DNA of 20,319 bases from a virus. Below are positions 8,794 through 15,053 of the stretch, one piece after another (within the stretch, counting starts at the first letter, position 1; every line of letters begins with the position of its first letter). The DNA lies in IMG/VR virus record IMGVR_UViG_3300044645_000846, positions 1-20,319 of that record. One strand, 5' to 3'. The notes below the pieces were generated by a model. That model searched no databases. It was not told the origin of the DNA and worked only from the letters and a program-made list of their open reading frames with translations. The position numbers and the translations under genes are program-made.

Positions 8794-11345
8794 TACGCCA
8801 GCAAGCCTCCAGGGCGCTTCTGCTTGATCAATTCTGCCTGCACAGCAGCACCAACAGCACGTCCTAATGCATTTGCGTCAGGTGCATTTCCTTGCACGCT
8901 GGAGCCGCTTGCATCGACGTTGACAACCACATTGGCGCCACCACCCTTCATGGTCACCGGAATCGTACGACCATCAGGCAGGGGCACATAGGCTTCGGGG
9001 CGACTTCCTTCGCCGTAAATGGCCATTTGCGGGCTGTTTGCAATGCCTCCGGCTGCGTAACGACGCAGATCAATCGGTCCGTTGGCAGTCATGATACCGC
9101 CATTGGCAAAACCAAGAAAATTGCCTATCGCGGAGCTACCAGGGAAAAATGCTTTTAGTGTTTGGAAAATTGCAGCTCTCATAAATATTTTGCTCAAATC
9201 TAAAAGAACCGATCGAGTGAAATCCGCAAAACTTGCTTTTCCAGTTGTTACAAATTCAGCCAACTGATCTCCAAGTCCAACAAAAGTATTCCCCAATGAA
9301 GAACCAAGATTTGCTCCAAGATTCAATGCAGAATCAGCAATTGATTTAAAGGAGGCTTTGAAGTTATCTTTGAAACTTTCCCCAGTTTTAGCGGCGCCTT
9401 CCAAGGCTTCCCGCAGTTTTTGAATTGCTTCAAGCAATTCTTCGGATGTCAATATGCCTGCAAATTTTTCAATTACTGCAGCAAGTTGTTTATTTATTTC
9501 AACGCGCCTCTTGTCTTCCTCGCTTAAAACTTTTGTTTTTAATTGTGCGTCTGCGATCAAAATATTGATTTGCGCTCTGGCTTGTGCCTCTTCGTCAAGA
9601 GCCTTTATTACGTCTGTGCCATACCCTTTAAATGCATTTTCAATTGCCTGCTCTAATTGTTGCTGAGACTGAGCGCCTTCAAGAATTGCTTGATTAACGC
9701 CAATCTGGCCGCGTTCAAGTTTTTTTTGTAAATCAAGCTCTCTTTGTAAAAATTTTGAATATTCAGCGCGAATGTCAAGACCTTGTCGCTCAAGGTTTAC
9801 GGTGTCCAACCCAAGCTGTAATTGTTCATTTGTAAGGTCAATAATTTTTTTGCGCTTTTTCTCTTTTTTATCTGCCGCTCCTTCTGCGTCTAAGCCTGGC
9901 GTTGCGCCTTCGCCGGTGCCAAATAAACCAGCACCTGGTTCAAATTCTGGGAAATAGTCTTTGAAATTTTTGGTGTATTCGTTTAAAACATTGGTTACCT
10001 TGCCAAATATTTTTTCTGGAGTCGTGCCAAATGCTTCGGCAATTTTGCGCGGAAGAAATAATGCAATATCGCTAAATATTTTAAAAAGACCTCGCGAAAA
10101 TCCAAACATGGTGCCGCCAATTTTCGCCAATGCTCTTCCAATGTCTCTCGCCAAATTAAACCAAAAAGTCGCAAACCTTTTGATTTGTTCTGAGTTTTGA
10201 TTTGCCCAACTGATTGTCTTGGCGAGATTATCTTGCAAACCTGCGCCAATTTTCTGGAAAAATCCACCATAGTTTTCGCCTGCAGTATCCAAAGCAATTT
10301 GTAGTCGGGCACCTGCCTTTGCCGGCGAATCACCAATGATTTTGGCAATTTCGTCGTAATCATCTAATTGTTGCTTGGCAAATTTGACGAAGTCGGCAAT
10401 TTTTACTTCGCCTTGCTCAAAAGCTTTTGCCAATTCCGGCAGTGTTCGACCAGTGGCTGCAGCAAACTTGGCAACAGCACCGGGCAAGCGTTCACCAATC
10501 TGACCGCCCATTTCTTCGGCGCTTACCTTGCCCTTGCTCAAAACCTGAACGGTGGCGCGGACGATTGCATTGATATCTTCTTGAGATTTACCAAACGCAA
10601 CGCCAGCGGCAACAACGCCCCTGTAGATCGTTTCTGTTTCTTTCAGGCTCAATCCATTGGCACGCGCAGCTACTGAAACCTGTGCATAACCGGAAATTGT
10701 TTCCTTGAGAGAAATCGCGTAATCGTCGCTAACTTTTCTTGCAATTTGCAAATTCCGTGAATAATCTTCTTGACTGCTAGACGCTTGAGCAAGAGTTATT
10801 TTTGCAAGATTGAGATCGTTGTTGTAGTTGGCAATTGCTGCAGACGCTTGCCGCAACGGTCTAATGACCATGCTGCCAACAGCCACGCCAATACCTGCAC
10901 CAGCAGCAGTACCAGCGCCAGGAATAATGCTTCCCAACGCAGCGCCACCAGCAGCACCAATCAGCTCATCTGGTCCGAGAAAGCTAGCGCCTGCTGCAAT
11001 TGCTCCAATCCTGCCTCCACCACCACCGCCACGGCGTCCTTGTGCTTTTGCGGCCTGAGCTTCAAACTTCGAGGCTTGAGCAGTAGCCTCCTTAAATTCT
11101 TTGCTTGCAATATCAACACTGTTCGCCAACTCACGCCAAGAAGCGGCATAGTCCTTGAGAGTTTTTATGCTATTGGCGCCAGTTTTTTCTTGAACATCGC
11201 GCAGTTCATTTGATAAAACTTTGAATTTTGCAGAAGATATCGTTGTTTGATTTGCAAGATTATTTAACTTCGCGCTGAGACCTTGGAAGACCGCTTCGCC
11301 CTCAGCCTTGATGCGCAGCTTGATTTCCGAGGTGATTGAACTCAT
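8793..11345 (-). CDS. Tape measure protein (lambda gpH-like), 850 aa
   Basis: The protein that sets tail length and is ejected with DNA. Its 850 residues almost equal lambda gpH (853), so a tail near lambda's length is expected. Order: helical/coiled region 35-105, Gly-rich hydrophobic segment 105-165 (likely membrane-active), tape measure N-domain about 190-330 with KGKVSAEEMGGQIGERLPGA, basic hinge KKEKKRKK at 493-500, long charged helix 500-650, lambda-type C-terminal domain about 660-735 (LAEFVTTGKASFADFTRSVL), then a Gly-rich tail 745-850 with IYGEGSRPEAYVPLPDG. In lambda the C-terminal end is cleaved during assembly; the similar tail suggests the same here, by inference. The gene is much richer in A and T than its neighbours: positions 9961-10020 have 17 G or C of 60, against 36 of 60 at 12181-12240 in the tube gene. 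It starts in an ATGA overlap and ends in TAATG. Confidence 0.95.
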   Translation of the reverse strand: MSSITSEIKLRIKAEGEAVFQGLSAKLNNLANQTTISSAKFKVLSNELRDVQEKTGANSIKTLKDYAASWRELANSVDIASKEFKEATAQASKFEAQAAKAQGRRGGGGGGRIGAIAAGASFLGPDELIGAAGGAALGSIIPGAGTAAGAGIGVAVGSMVIRPLRQASAAIANYNNDLNLAKITLAQASSSQEDYSRNLQIARKVSDDYAISLKETISGYAQVSVAARANGLSLKETETIYRGVVAAGVAFGKSQEDINAIVRATVQVLSKGKVSAEEMGGQIGERLPGAVAKFAAATGRTLPELAKAFEQGEVKIADFVKFAKQQLDDYDEIAKIIGDSPAKAGARLQIALDTAGENYGGFFQKIGAGLQDNLAKTISWANQNSEQIKRFATFWFNLARDIGRALAKIGGTMFGFSRGLFKIFSDIALFLPRKIAEAFGTTPEKIFGKVTNVLNEYTKNFKDYFPEFEPGAGLFGTGEGATPGLDAEGAADKKEKKRKKIIDLTNEQLQLGLDTVNLERQGLDIRAEYSKFLQRELDLQKKLERGQIGVNQAILEGAQSQQQLEQAIENAFKGYGTDVIKALDEEAQARAQINILIADAQLKTKVLSEEDKRRVEINKQLAAVIEKFAGILTSEELLEAIQKLREALEGAAKTGESFKDNFKASFKSIADSALNLGANLGSSLGNTFVGLGDQLAEFVTTGKASFADFTRSVLLDLSKIFMRAAIFQTLKAFFPGSSAIGNFLGFANGGIMTANGPIDLRRYAAGGIANSPQMAIYGEGSRPEAYVPLPDGRTIPVTMKGGGANVVVNVDASGSSVQGNAPDANALGRAVGAAVQAELIKQKRPGGLLA

Positions 11346-11683
11346 TTGCGGCTCGCATTCAAAACGGAAAGGGCAGCCATTTCCATCACCTGCACGCCCT
11401 CAAAGACAGCGACAGGATCCTTGACTGAATACAGCTTACAGAGCCATTCAAGACTCGGGTAGTTCAATCCTGTCAGTCCTGCCATGCTCGTGTGCCATTG
11501 CGTCGACATGCGGATGAACATCACCACGATGTCCCAGTTCTCCTCCCAGACCTCACAGTCCTGTTGTACAGCTTGCAAACGTGCAGCGGCAATCTGCTCC
11601 TCACTTGCGCCAAGAGCCTTCAGGTCGGCTTCGCGCTCGTCAACTACGCCACCTTTCGCCCAGTACTCAGCAGCGACTTTTAG
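11342..11683 (-). CDS. gpT-like extension (DUF1799-like), made by -1 frameshift from gpG
   Basis: The T part of the G-T fusion. After the slip at 11683 the frame encodes 113 residues: LKVAAEYWAKGG, DEREADLKALGASEEQI, then a segment with CEVWEENWDIVVMFIRMSTQW and GLTGLNYPSLEWLCKLY. The W-ENW...F-STQW...GL-Y pattern is that of the phage DUF1799 family found just before tape measure genes. There is a TTG at 11578, but the frame is open and family-like well upstream of it, and no ATG with a good ribosome site precedes it, so I read the piece as an extension and not an independent gene. The fusion would be 221 residues. In lambda the T domain binds the tube protein and the G domain binds the tape measure. 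The stop overlaps the tape measure start as ATGA. Confidence 0.82.
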   Translation of the reverse strand, partial: LKVAAEYWAKGGVVDEREADLKALGASEEQIAAARLQAVQQDCEVWEENWDIVVMFIRMSTQWHTSMAGLTGLNYPSLEWLCKLYSVKDPVAVFEGVQVMEMAALSVLNASRK

Positions 11684-12006
11684 TTTTTTGCCGGCGCCCC
11701 TGTCACGCTGTCGGCATACGCTTGGATGATCGCCTTCATCACATAGGGATCATCACAAAGCTCTTTTTTGTTCTTTGACGTAAAGGGAACAGGCTTGCCC
11801 TCTTCATCATTGACGCCCTCCCAGCCTTCAAGGATCCCATCAACAAGAGCGTCATCACCCTTGTCAATGAGATCGTTAAAAGCCGAGCGACTCATCTTTT
11901 TGAAGACTGCCTCAAACGTTTGAGTCTCAAAGCGATTTCCGTCAACCGGAGTTTCAACTTTGATTTCCCACTTGTAGGAAGCAGTCTTCTTGAGAACGAA
12001 GGCCAT
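11680..12006 (-). CDS. Tail assembly chaperone gpG-like (108 aa)
   Basis: A 108-residue acidic, helical protein starting MAFVLKKTASYKWEIKVETP, with ETQTFEAVFKKMSRSAFNDL, EGWEGVNDEEGKPVPFT and YVMKAIIQAYADSVTGAP. Its position between tube and tape measure, its size and the 'core GWEGV-D-G-PVPFT' pattern identify it as the short form of the lambda G/GT chaperone pair. These proteins coat the tape measure and recruit tube subunits. They are not in the finished virion. The last two sense codons before TAA form a slippery heptamer, so part of translation should continue in the -1 frame to make a 221-residue fusion. Confidence 0.85.
   Translation of the reverse strand: MAFVLKKTASYKWEIKVETPVDGNRFETQTFEAVFKKMSRSAFNDLIDKGDDALVDGILEGWEGVNDEEGKPVPFTSKNKKELCDDPYVMKAIIQAYADSVTGAPAKN
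11683..11689 (-). promoter_or_regulatory. Programmed -1 frameshift site, A_AAA_AAC
   Basis: The coding strand at the end of the gpG-like gene reads GCA AAA AAC TAA. Taken with the last base of GCA this is A_AAA_AAC in the correct phase for tandem -1 slippage, and it is immediately followed by the stop, which would add a pause. From the slip point the -1 frame is open (CTA AAA GTC GCT ...) down to 11342. A purine run AGGGG at 11701-11697 lies seven bases upstream and could act as a Shine-Dalgarno-like stimulator. I did not find a clear downstream hairpin. Lambda uses the same strategy with a different heptamer. Confidence 0.82.
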
Positions 12007-12015
12007 GAACAGAGA

Positions 12016-12957
12016 TCAGGTGAACACCAGCGAAGCTTCGTTGTTGCCAGCCGTGGTGGGCAGAGCCAGGTACGGCATGGACAGCGCGATTACGCCGTTA
12101 GTATCAGCGTAGCTGCAACCGGTGATGTCTGTCTGCGCTGCGTTCAGCGTGACGATGTTGCCAGCGGTGGCGCCCAGCACGAGGCTGGTGGAACCAGTGG
12201 CAGAAGCAACAGCCTTGGCGAAGAAGTCGGTGGTGCCAACAGCAGGAGCCTCGATCACAGCCGTACCACCAGGGGCGCGGTTGGTGATCAGCACTTCCTG
12301 AGAGCTAGCGGTCTCCTTGTAGAGCAGCTCGTTGTTGAGCGCCATGTCGAACGACTCAATGCGGGAGCTGGTCACACCGTGGAAAGTGGCCGTGGTCACG
12401 TTGGTGTCGTTGATCTCGATGGCAGCAGCCTGGTTGGCAACAGTGAAGGAGCCAGACAGGGCGGTGCCGTCAGGGGCGTTGTAGATGCCGATGAACTGGA
12501 AGCTGGCAACAGCAAACTGACCAGCAGTCAGGTTGAAGCTGACAGTGCCGCGTGCGCCGGTGATCTTGTGACGAGTGCCGTCGTAGAAGCAGTAGATCGT
12601 GGCGGAACTGAAGCTGCTGCTCACCGGGGCATAGGTTACCGAGGTGGAAGCAGAAATGGTCTCGCTCAGGCCGCAGGACTTCAGCAACGGACCAAAAGCA
12701 GGAGCGGTGCCAGCAGTGCCAGAACCAGACAGCTCAACATCAAAGGTCACGCTGACGCGCTTGTTGGCAACCAAAGTGCCACGGGTGCTGTTACCAAGGA
12801 AGCCTTGATAAGAAGCCGCTTGAACGTTGTCCGACTCAATCGGAGTTACTTCAAGGTTGGTAACTTGAACCGCGTCAGAACCGCCGACAGGACTAGGGTC
12901 AGTCCCATAGGTTGTCTCAATCTTCGCGATCAGAAACTTCTTCCGAGTCAGTGCCAT
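12016..12957 (-). CDS. Major tail (tube) protein, 313 aa
   Basis: The tail-tube subunit, whose stacked hexamers form the tail shaft and DNA conduit. It begins MALTRKKFLIAKIETTYGTD, the usual start of phage tube proteins (a basic strand followed by E-x-x-YGTD). It continues with LEVTPIESDNVQ, a strand RVSVTFDVELSGSG, FGPLLKSCGL, KITGARGTVSFNLTAGQFAV and a distal beta domain (about residues 190-313). It is longer than lambda gpV (246). The position between terminator and gpG-type chaperone is the lambda U-V-G order. The whole gene contains no TTA, CTA or TCA codon, a bias expected of a highly expressed gene and the cause of a long open frame on the opposite strand. Nine bases separate the stop from the next start. 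Confidence 0.88.
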   Translation of the reverse strand: MALTRKKFLIAKIETTYGTDPSPVGGSDAVQVTNLEVTPIESDNVQAASYQGFLGNSTRGTLVANKRVSVTFDVELSGSGTAGTAPAFGPLLKSCGLSETISASTSVTYAPVSSSFSSATIYCFYDGTRHKITGARGTVSFNLTAGQFAVASFQFIGIYNAPDGTALSGSFTVANQAAAIEINDTNVTTATFHGVTSSRIESFDMALNNELLYKETASSQEVLITNRAPGGTAVIEAPAVGTTDFFAKAVASATGSTSLVLGATAGNIVTLNAAQTDITGCSYADTNGVIALSMPYLALPTTAGNNEASLVFT

Positions 12958-13069
12958 CGGTGGTAGGAGCGGCGGTTTCTGTGATCAGTGTAAGCTTCCC
13001 AGACTTAGGGTCAAACAAATAGCTGCCGCCCACTCCGGGATTGGGAACTTCCCTTTCAATCTTAGCCAT
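12917..13069 (-). CDS. Small ORF between tail terminator and tail tube (50 aa)
   Basis: A 50-codon frame from ATG at 13069 to TGA at 12917. It starts MAKIEREVPNPGVGGSYLFD, continues PKSGKLTLITETAAPTTDGT and ends in an acidic tail DSEEVSDRED. The start is four bases after the terminator gene's stop. The end overlaps the first 41 bases of the tail-tube gene in another frame. Without it there would be a 116-base hole in an otherwise gapless operon, which is the main argument that it is real. The GGSY-DPKTG-like core resembles small proteins I recall in this position in other siphoviruses, but I cannot name a function. Length alone is not convincing, so confidence is moderate. Confidence 0.6.
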   Translation of the reverse strand: MAKIEREVPNPGVGGSYLFDPKSGKLTLITETAAPTTDGTDSEEVSDRED

Positions 13070-13073
13070 GATG

Positions 13074-13499
13074 TTAGGCGCTGGTTAGTGAAGTCCTGCT
13101 CGTGCGATAGCGCACAAGGAAGTCTTGGCTAATGATACCCAAAGGCACATCAGCTTCATAAAGACTGAAGTCAGTACGGTCAGGTGTCAAGTCAAGCGCA
13201 TAACCGTTGACGGTTTGATCGGCCATCAATTTTTGATGCACCTGCTGTGTGTAGGTGTCTGATGTGTCGTCAGGAATGGCAGCACGAACAAGGGTGGTGA
13301 TCCTGACTCGCATCGTCCAATCCAACTTGTCGTAGAAGTTGGTGTCAATCGGTTGATCGTTGACCGGCTCCACGATCACAGCAGGCACCTCACCCCGCGC
13401 CAGAGGCTCTACACGGCTCCTGTAGACCGTTGCGCCCGTGATGGTGTCAAGATTGCTCTTGATGCGAGCCAGGATCAATTCTCGGCGGGTGTCAGCCAT
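13074..13499 (-). CDS. Tail terminator (gpU-like), 141 aa
   Basis: A 141-residue protein close to lambda gpU in length (131). It has the family pattern: an N-terminal helix RRELILARIKSNLDTITGA, then VYRSRVEPLARGEVPAVIVEP, a strand WTMRVRITTLVRA, a helix TYTQQVHQKLMADQ and a C-terminal strand GIISQDFLVRYRT. Such proteins form a hexameric ring that stops tail-tube growth at the length set by the tape measure and docks the tail on the head. It precedes the tube gene, as in lambda (U before V). Two bases separate it from the upstream stop. The stop is TAA. Confidence 0.75.
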   Translation of the reverse strand: MADTRRELILARIKSNLDTITGATVYRSRVEPLARGEVPAVIVEPVNDQPIDTNFYDKLDWTMRVRITTLVRAAIPDDTSDTYTQQVHQKLMADQTVNGYALDLTPDRTDFSLYEADVPLGIISQDFLVRYRTSRTSLTSA

Positions 13500-13501
13500 G
13501 G

Positions 13502-14140
13502 TCAGGCGGAAGCGACTTGGACAACGGTGCAGATCACGCCGGGGATACTTGGATGAGCGTAAGGACTGGTGGCTGCTGCCTCAGCGTGAATGTAGGCAGC
13601 AACGTTTGATGTTGCCCAGATCAACTCCAAGTAATCACCGGCAACAACTGGCAACACAAAATTGACGCAGCCGATCACGTTGCCGTCAACGTTGCCATGC
13701 TTTGCGATGATGCTGAATCGGCTGTCGCTAGCCGGCACGTTACCAGCGCTGCCTTCGTTGTTCTTGCGCAACCAAACGTTGATATCGTGAATGCTGTTGT
13801 CCGTATTGCTGAACTGAATTGAGAACGTAATGCTGTAAACGCCAGCGTGATCAAAGGTGATTTGAGTGCCGGAAACAACGCGAATGCCGCGACTACCAGT
13901 GTCACGTTGACGCAGGTAAATCGATGTCGGCGTATTGGCAGTTGCCGTCTGTGAGGTTAAATCCCAGAAAGAACCCCAATAACTAGGAGACGAAAAATAC
14001 GGAAGCCGACTCCAAGTTGAAACCCCATCTCCAATCTTGAGATTATTTGTTTGCGTTTCAATGGCGGCTTCACCAGGAAGCAACACAGGATTTAATGCCG
14101 CCCAATTCGCTCTGGTGTTGACTTTGAAGACGCTGCTCAT
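13502..14140 (-). CDS. Structural protein: tropism-determinant-like N-terminus plus C1q/TNF-like jelly roll
   Basis: A 212-residue protein of two parts. Residues 8-48 (NTRANWAALNPVLLPGEAAI, then KIGDGVSTWSRLPYF) match the short N-terminal domain found at the base of major tropism determinants and many phage fibres. Residues 52-212 are strand-rich with TFDHAGVYSITFSIQFSN, INVWLRKN, VNFVLPVVAGDYLELIWAT and a hydrophobic last strand VICTVVQVA, the style of trimeric C1q/TNF-like jelly-roll domains in phage structural proteins. Such domains usually bind sugars or proteins at the virion surface. It sits between the head-tail joiner and the tail terminator, ten bases after the former and two before the latter, not with the tail-tip fibres. 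A head or neck fibre is my best inference; a collar spike is an alternative. Confidence 0.66.
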   Translation of the reverse strand: MSSVFKVNTRANWAALNPVLLPGEAAIETQTNNLKIGDGVSTWSRLPYFSSPSYWGSFWDLTSQTATANTPTSIYLRQRDTGSRGIRVVSGTQITFDHAGVYSITFSIQFSNTDNSIHDINVWLRKNNEGSAGNVPASDSRFSIIAKHGNVDGNVIGCVNFVLPVVAGDYLELIWATSNVAAYIHAEAAATSPYAHPSIPGVICTVVQVASA

Positions 14141-14150
14141 GACCTCAAAG

Positions 14151-14432
14151 TCAGACTTTGCTCAATAGTAGTTCTGAAAAAACACCGTCATCAACAGGGC
14201 GATTCTCACGCACGGTGTAAGACACGGAATCAACCGTAATAGAAGTGCCGCGAGCGGCAGTGCTGACATCAGAAGTCTTTGCCGTAAGCAAGTACTCCCG
14301 AGACAACGCCATACCGCCCGCGATCACATCCATAGGCGAATCCAGAATGCCAAGAAACGCAGTACCAGCACCAATTTGGCAGGTAACGCCAAACTCGTTC
14401 AGGAAAGCATCTGGCAATTCAGGAAACGCCAT
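14151..14432 (-). CDS. Head-tail joining protein (gpFII-like), 93 aa
   Basis: The start at 14432 lies five bases after the decoration gene's stop and gives MAFPELPDAFLNEFGVT. The open frame upstream of it is Cys/Arg/His-rich out-of-frame translation of the previous gene and is left out. The protein has the small beta-barrel pattern of lambda gpFII: an N-terminal helix, a GAGTAFLGILDSPMDV segment (compare the FDDP turn of gpFII), LLTAKTSDVS, a GTSITVDSVSYTVRE hairpin, and PVDDGVFSELLL at the end, matching the DDG turn of the family. gpFII binds the gpW-plugged portal and receives the completed tail. Placement between the capsid block and the tail block fits. Similarity is by motif reading only. 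Confidence 0.66.
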   Translation of the reverse strand: MAFPELPDAFLNEFGVTCQIGAGTAFLGILDSPMDVIAGGMALSREYLLTAKTSDVSTAARGTSITVDSVSYTVRENRPVDDGVFSELLLSKV

Positions 14433-14437
14433 CAGGA

Positions 14438-14827
14438 TCAGTTGCCGTACTTCTTGCTGTAAACCAGCGAGACGCCGTACACGAACACAGGGTTGGTGCC
14501 AGCTTGAGTACCGACAGCACGCACATAACGGCGCACATCGTTGGAGTTGATGCTGATCTTCTCGAAGGCAGCAGCAGAACCAGTGACCTCGGTGAAGGTC
14601 TTGCCGGTGATGTCTGCCCAAGCAGAGTTGTCTTCAGAATCCTGAAGCTTGACGTTCAGGGTAGGAGTGGTGCCACTACCAGCTTCGCAGTCGAGGACCA
14701 CGATGGCTTCGCCTTCAGCATCGTTCGAGCCTTGCAGATCGAAACCGGTGCCGGTGGCAGTAGCGGTGCGGGAGTCAGCCGGAAGGAGGCTGGCGATGTA
14801 GGTCTTAGACCCCAGGTTGTGGATCAT
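14438..14827 (-). CDS. Probable capsid decoration protein (129 aa)
   Basis: The frame is open upstream of 14827, but the start is placed there because a good Shine-Dalgarno (GGAG, then eight bases) precedes this ATG and the peptide MIHNLGSKTYIASLLPAD begins like the family. The upstream residues overlap the previous gene and look like out-of-frame coding. The 129-residue protein has a strand-rich pattern with DLQGSNDAEGEAIVVLD, LNVKLQDSEDNSAWADITG and a C-terminal YVRAVGTQAGTNPVFVYGVSLV. I recognise it as a structural protein commonly placed just after the capsid gene in siphoviruses, usually regarded as a decoration or head-stabilising protein. The gene contains no TTA, CTA or TCA codon from position 14504 upwards, a bias shared with the capsid and tail-tube genes and consistent with high expression. 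Decoration is inferred, not demonstrated. Confidence 0.72.
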   Translation of the reverse strand: MIHNLGSKTYIASLLPADSRTATATGTGFDLQGSNDAEGEAIVVLDCEAGSGTTPTLNVKLQDSEDNSAWADITGKTFTEVTGSAAAFEKISINSNDVRRYVRAVGTQAGTNPVFVYGVSLVYSKKYGN

Positions 14828-15053
14828 TGGTCTTTCTCCGTTTGGGAGCGGGTTTGCTTTGAACAGGATCCGGCTGCTCGTCAGCCGTAACAACAACTTC
14901 CTCGATGATGGGAGCGGGAATGGCCTTCTGAATACCGATCAACAGCAGAGCTGATTTTTTATCGGTTTCTACGTAATCACCAACTTTCACCTGCTTGAGG
15001 TCAACGATGGTGTCACGCAGCATCTGAATGCGCATTACCCGCTCCGTAATCAT
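14805..15053 (-). CDS. Small head-region protein of unknown function (82 aa)
   Basis: An 82-residue protein whose ATG overlaps the capsid stop as TGATG, so it is almost certainly translated with it. Residues 1-45 look folded, with a segment VKVGDYVETDKKSALLLI like the small phage proteins in head operons that carry a GD-V-V-turn and a Leu-Ile helix. Residues 46-82 are rich in Pro, Gln, Lys and Arg (KPAPKRRKTNDPQPGV) and probably disordered and basic. It occupies the place where lambda-like phages have small accessory head genes. Its end overlaps the next gene's start by 23 bases. I cannot assign a function; DNA contact by the basic tail is possible but unsupported. Confidence 0.72.
   Translation of the reverse strand: MITERVMRIQMLRDTIVDLKQVKVGDYVETDKKSALLLIGIQKAIPAPIIEEVVVTADEQPDPVQSKPAPKRRKTNDPQPGV

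Noticed and set aside
9715-9732. Second slippery run (CAA AAA AAA CTT) inside the tape measure, possible frameshift
   Set aside because: The -1 frame meets a TGA almost at once (ACT TGA), so slippage would give only a truncated product. The gene is AT-rich there, so an A run is expected by chance.
11920-12966. 348-codon open frame on the plus strand opposite the tail-tube gene
   Set aside because: Same cause: in register with the tube gene. The product is low-complexity and lacks a recognisable domain.
13502-14140. Diversity-generating retroelement target, suggested by the tropism-determinant-like domain
   Set aside because: The C-terminus is a C1q-like jelly roll and not the C-type lectin fold with a variable repeat, and no reverse transcriptase or template repeat is visible in the window.
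14151-14621. Longer 156-residue version of the gpFII-like protein
   Set aside because: The extra 63 residues are Cys/His/Arg-rich and are an out-of-frame reading of the decoration gene. The ATG at 14432 sits just after that gene's stop.
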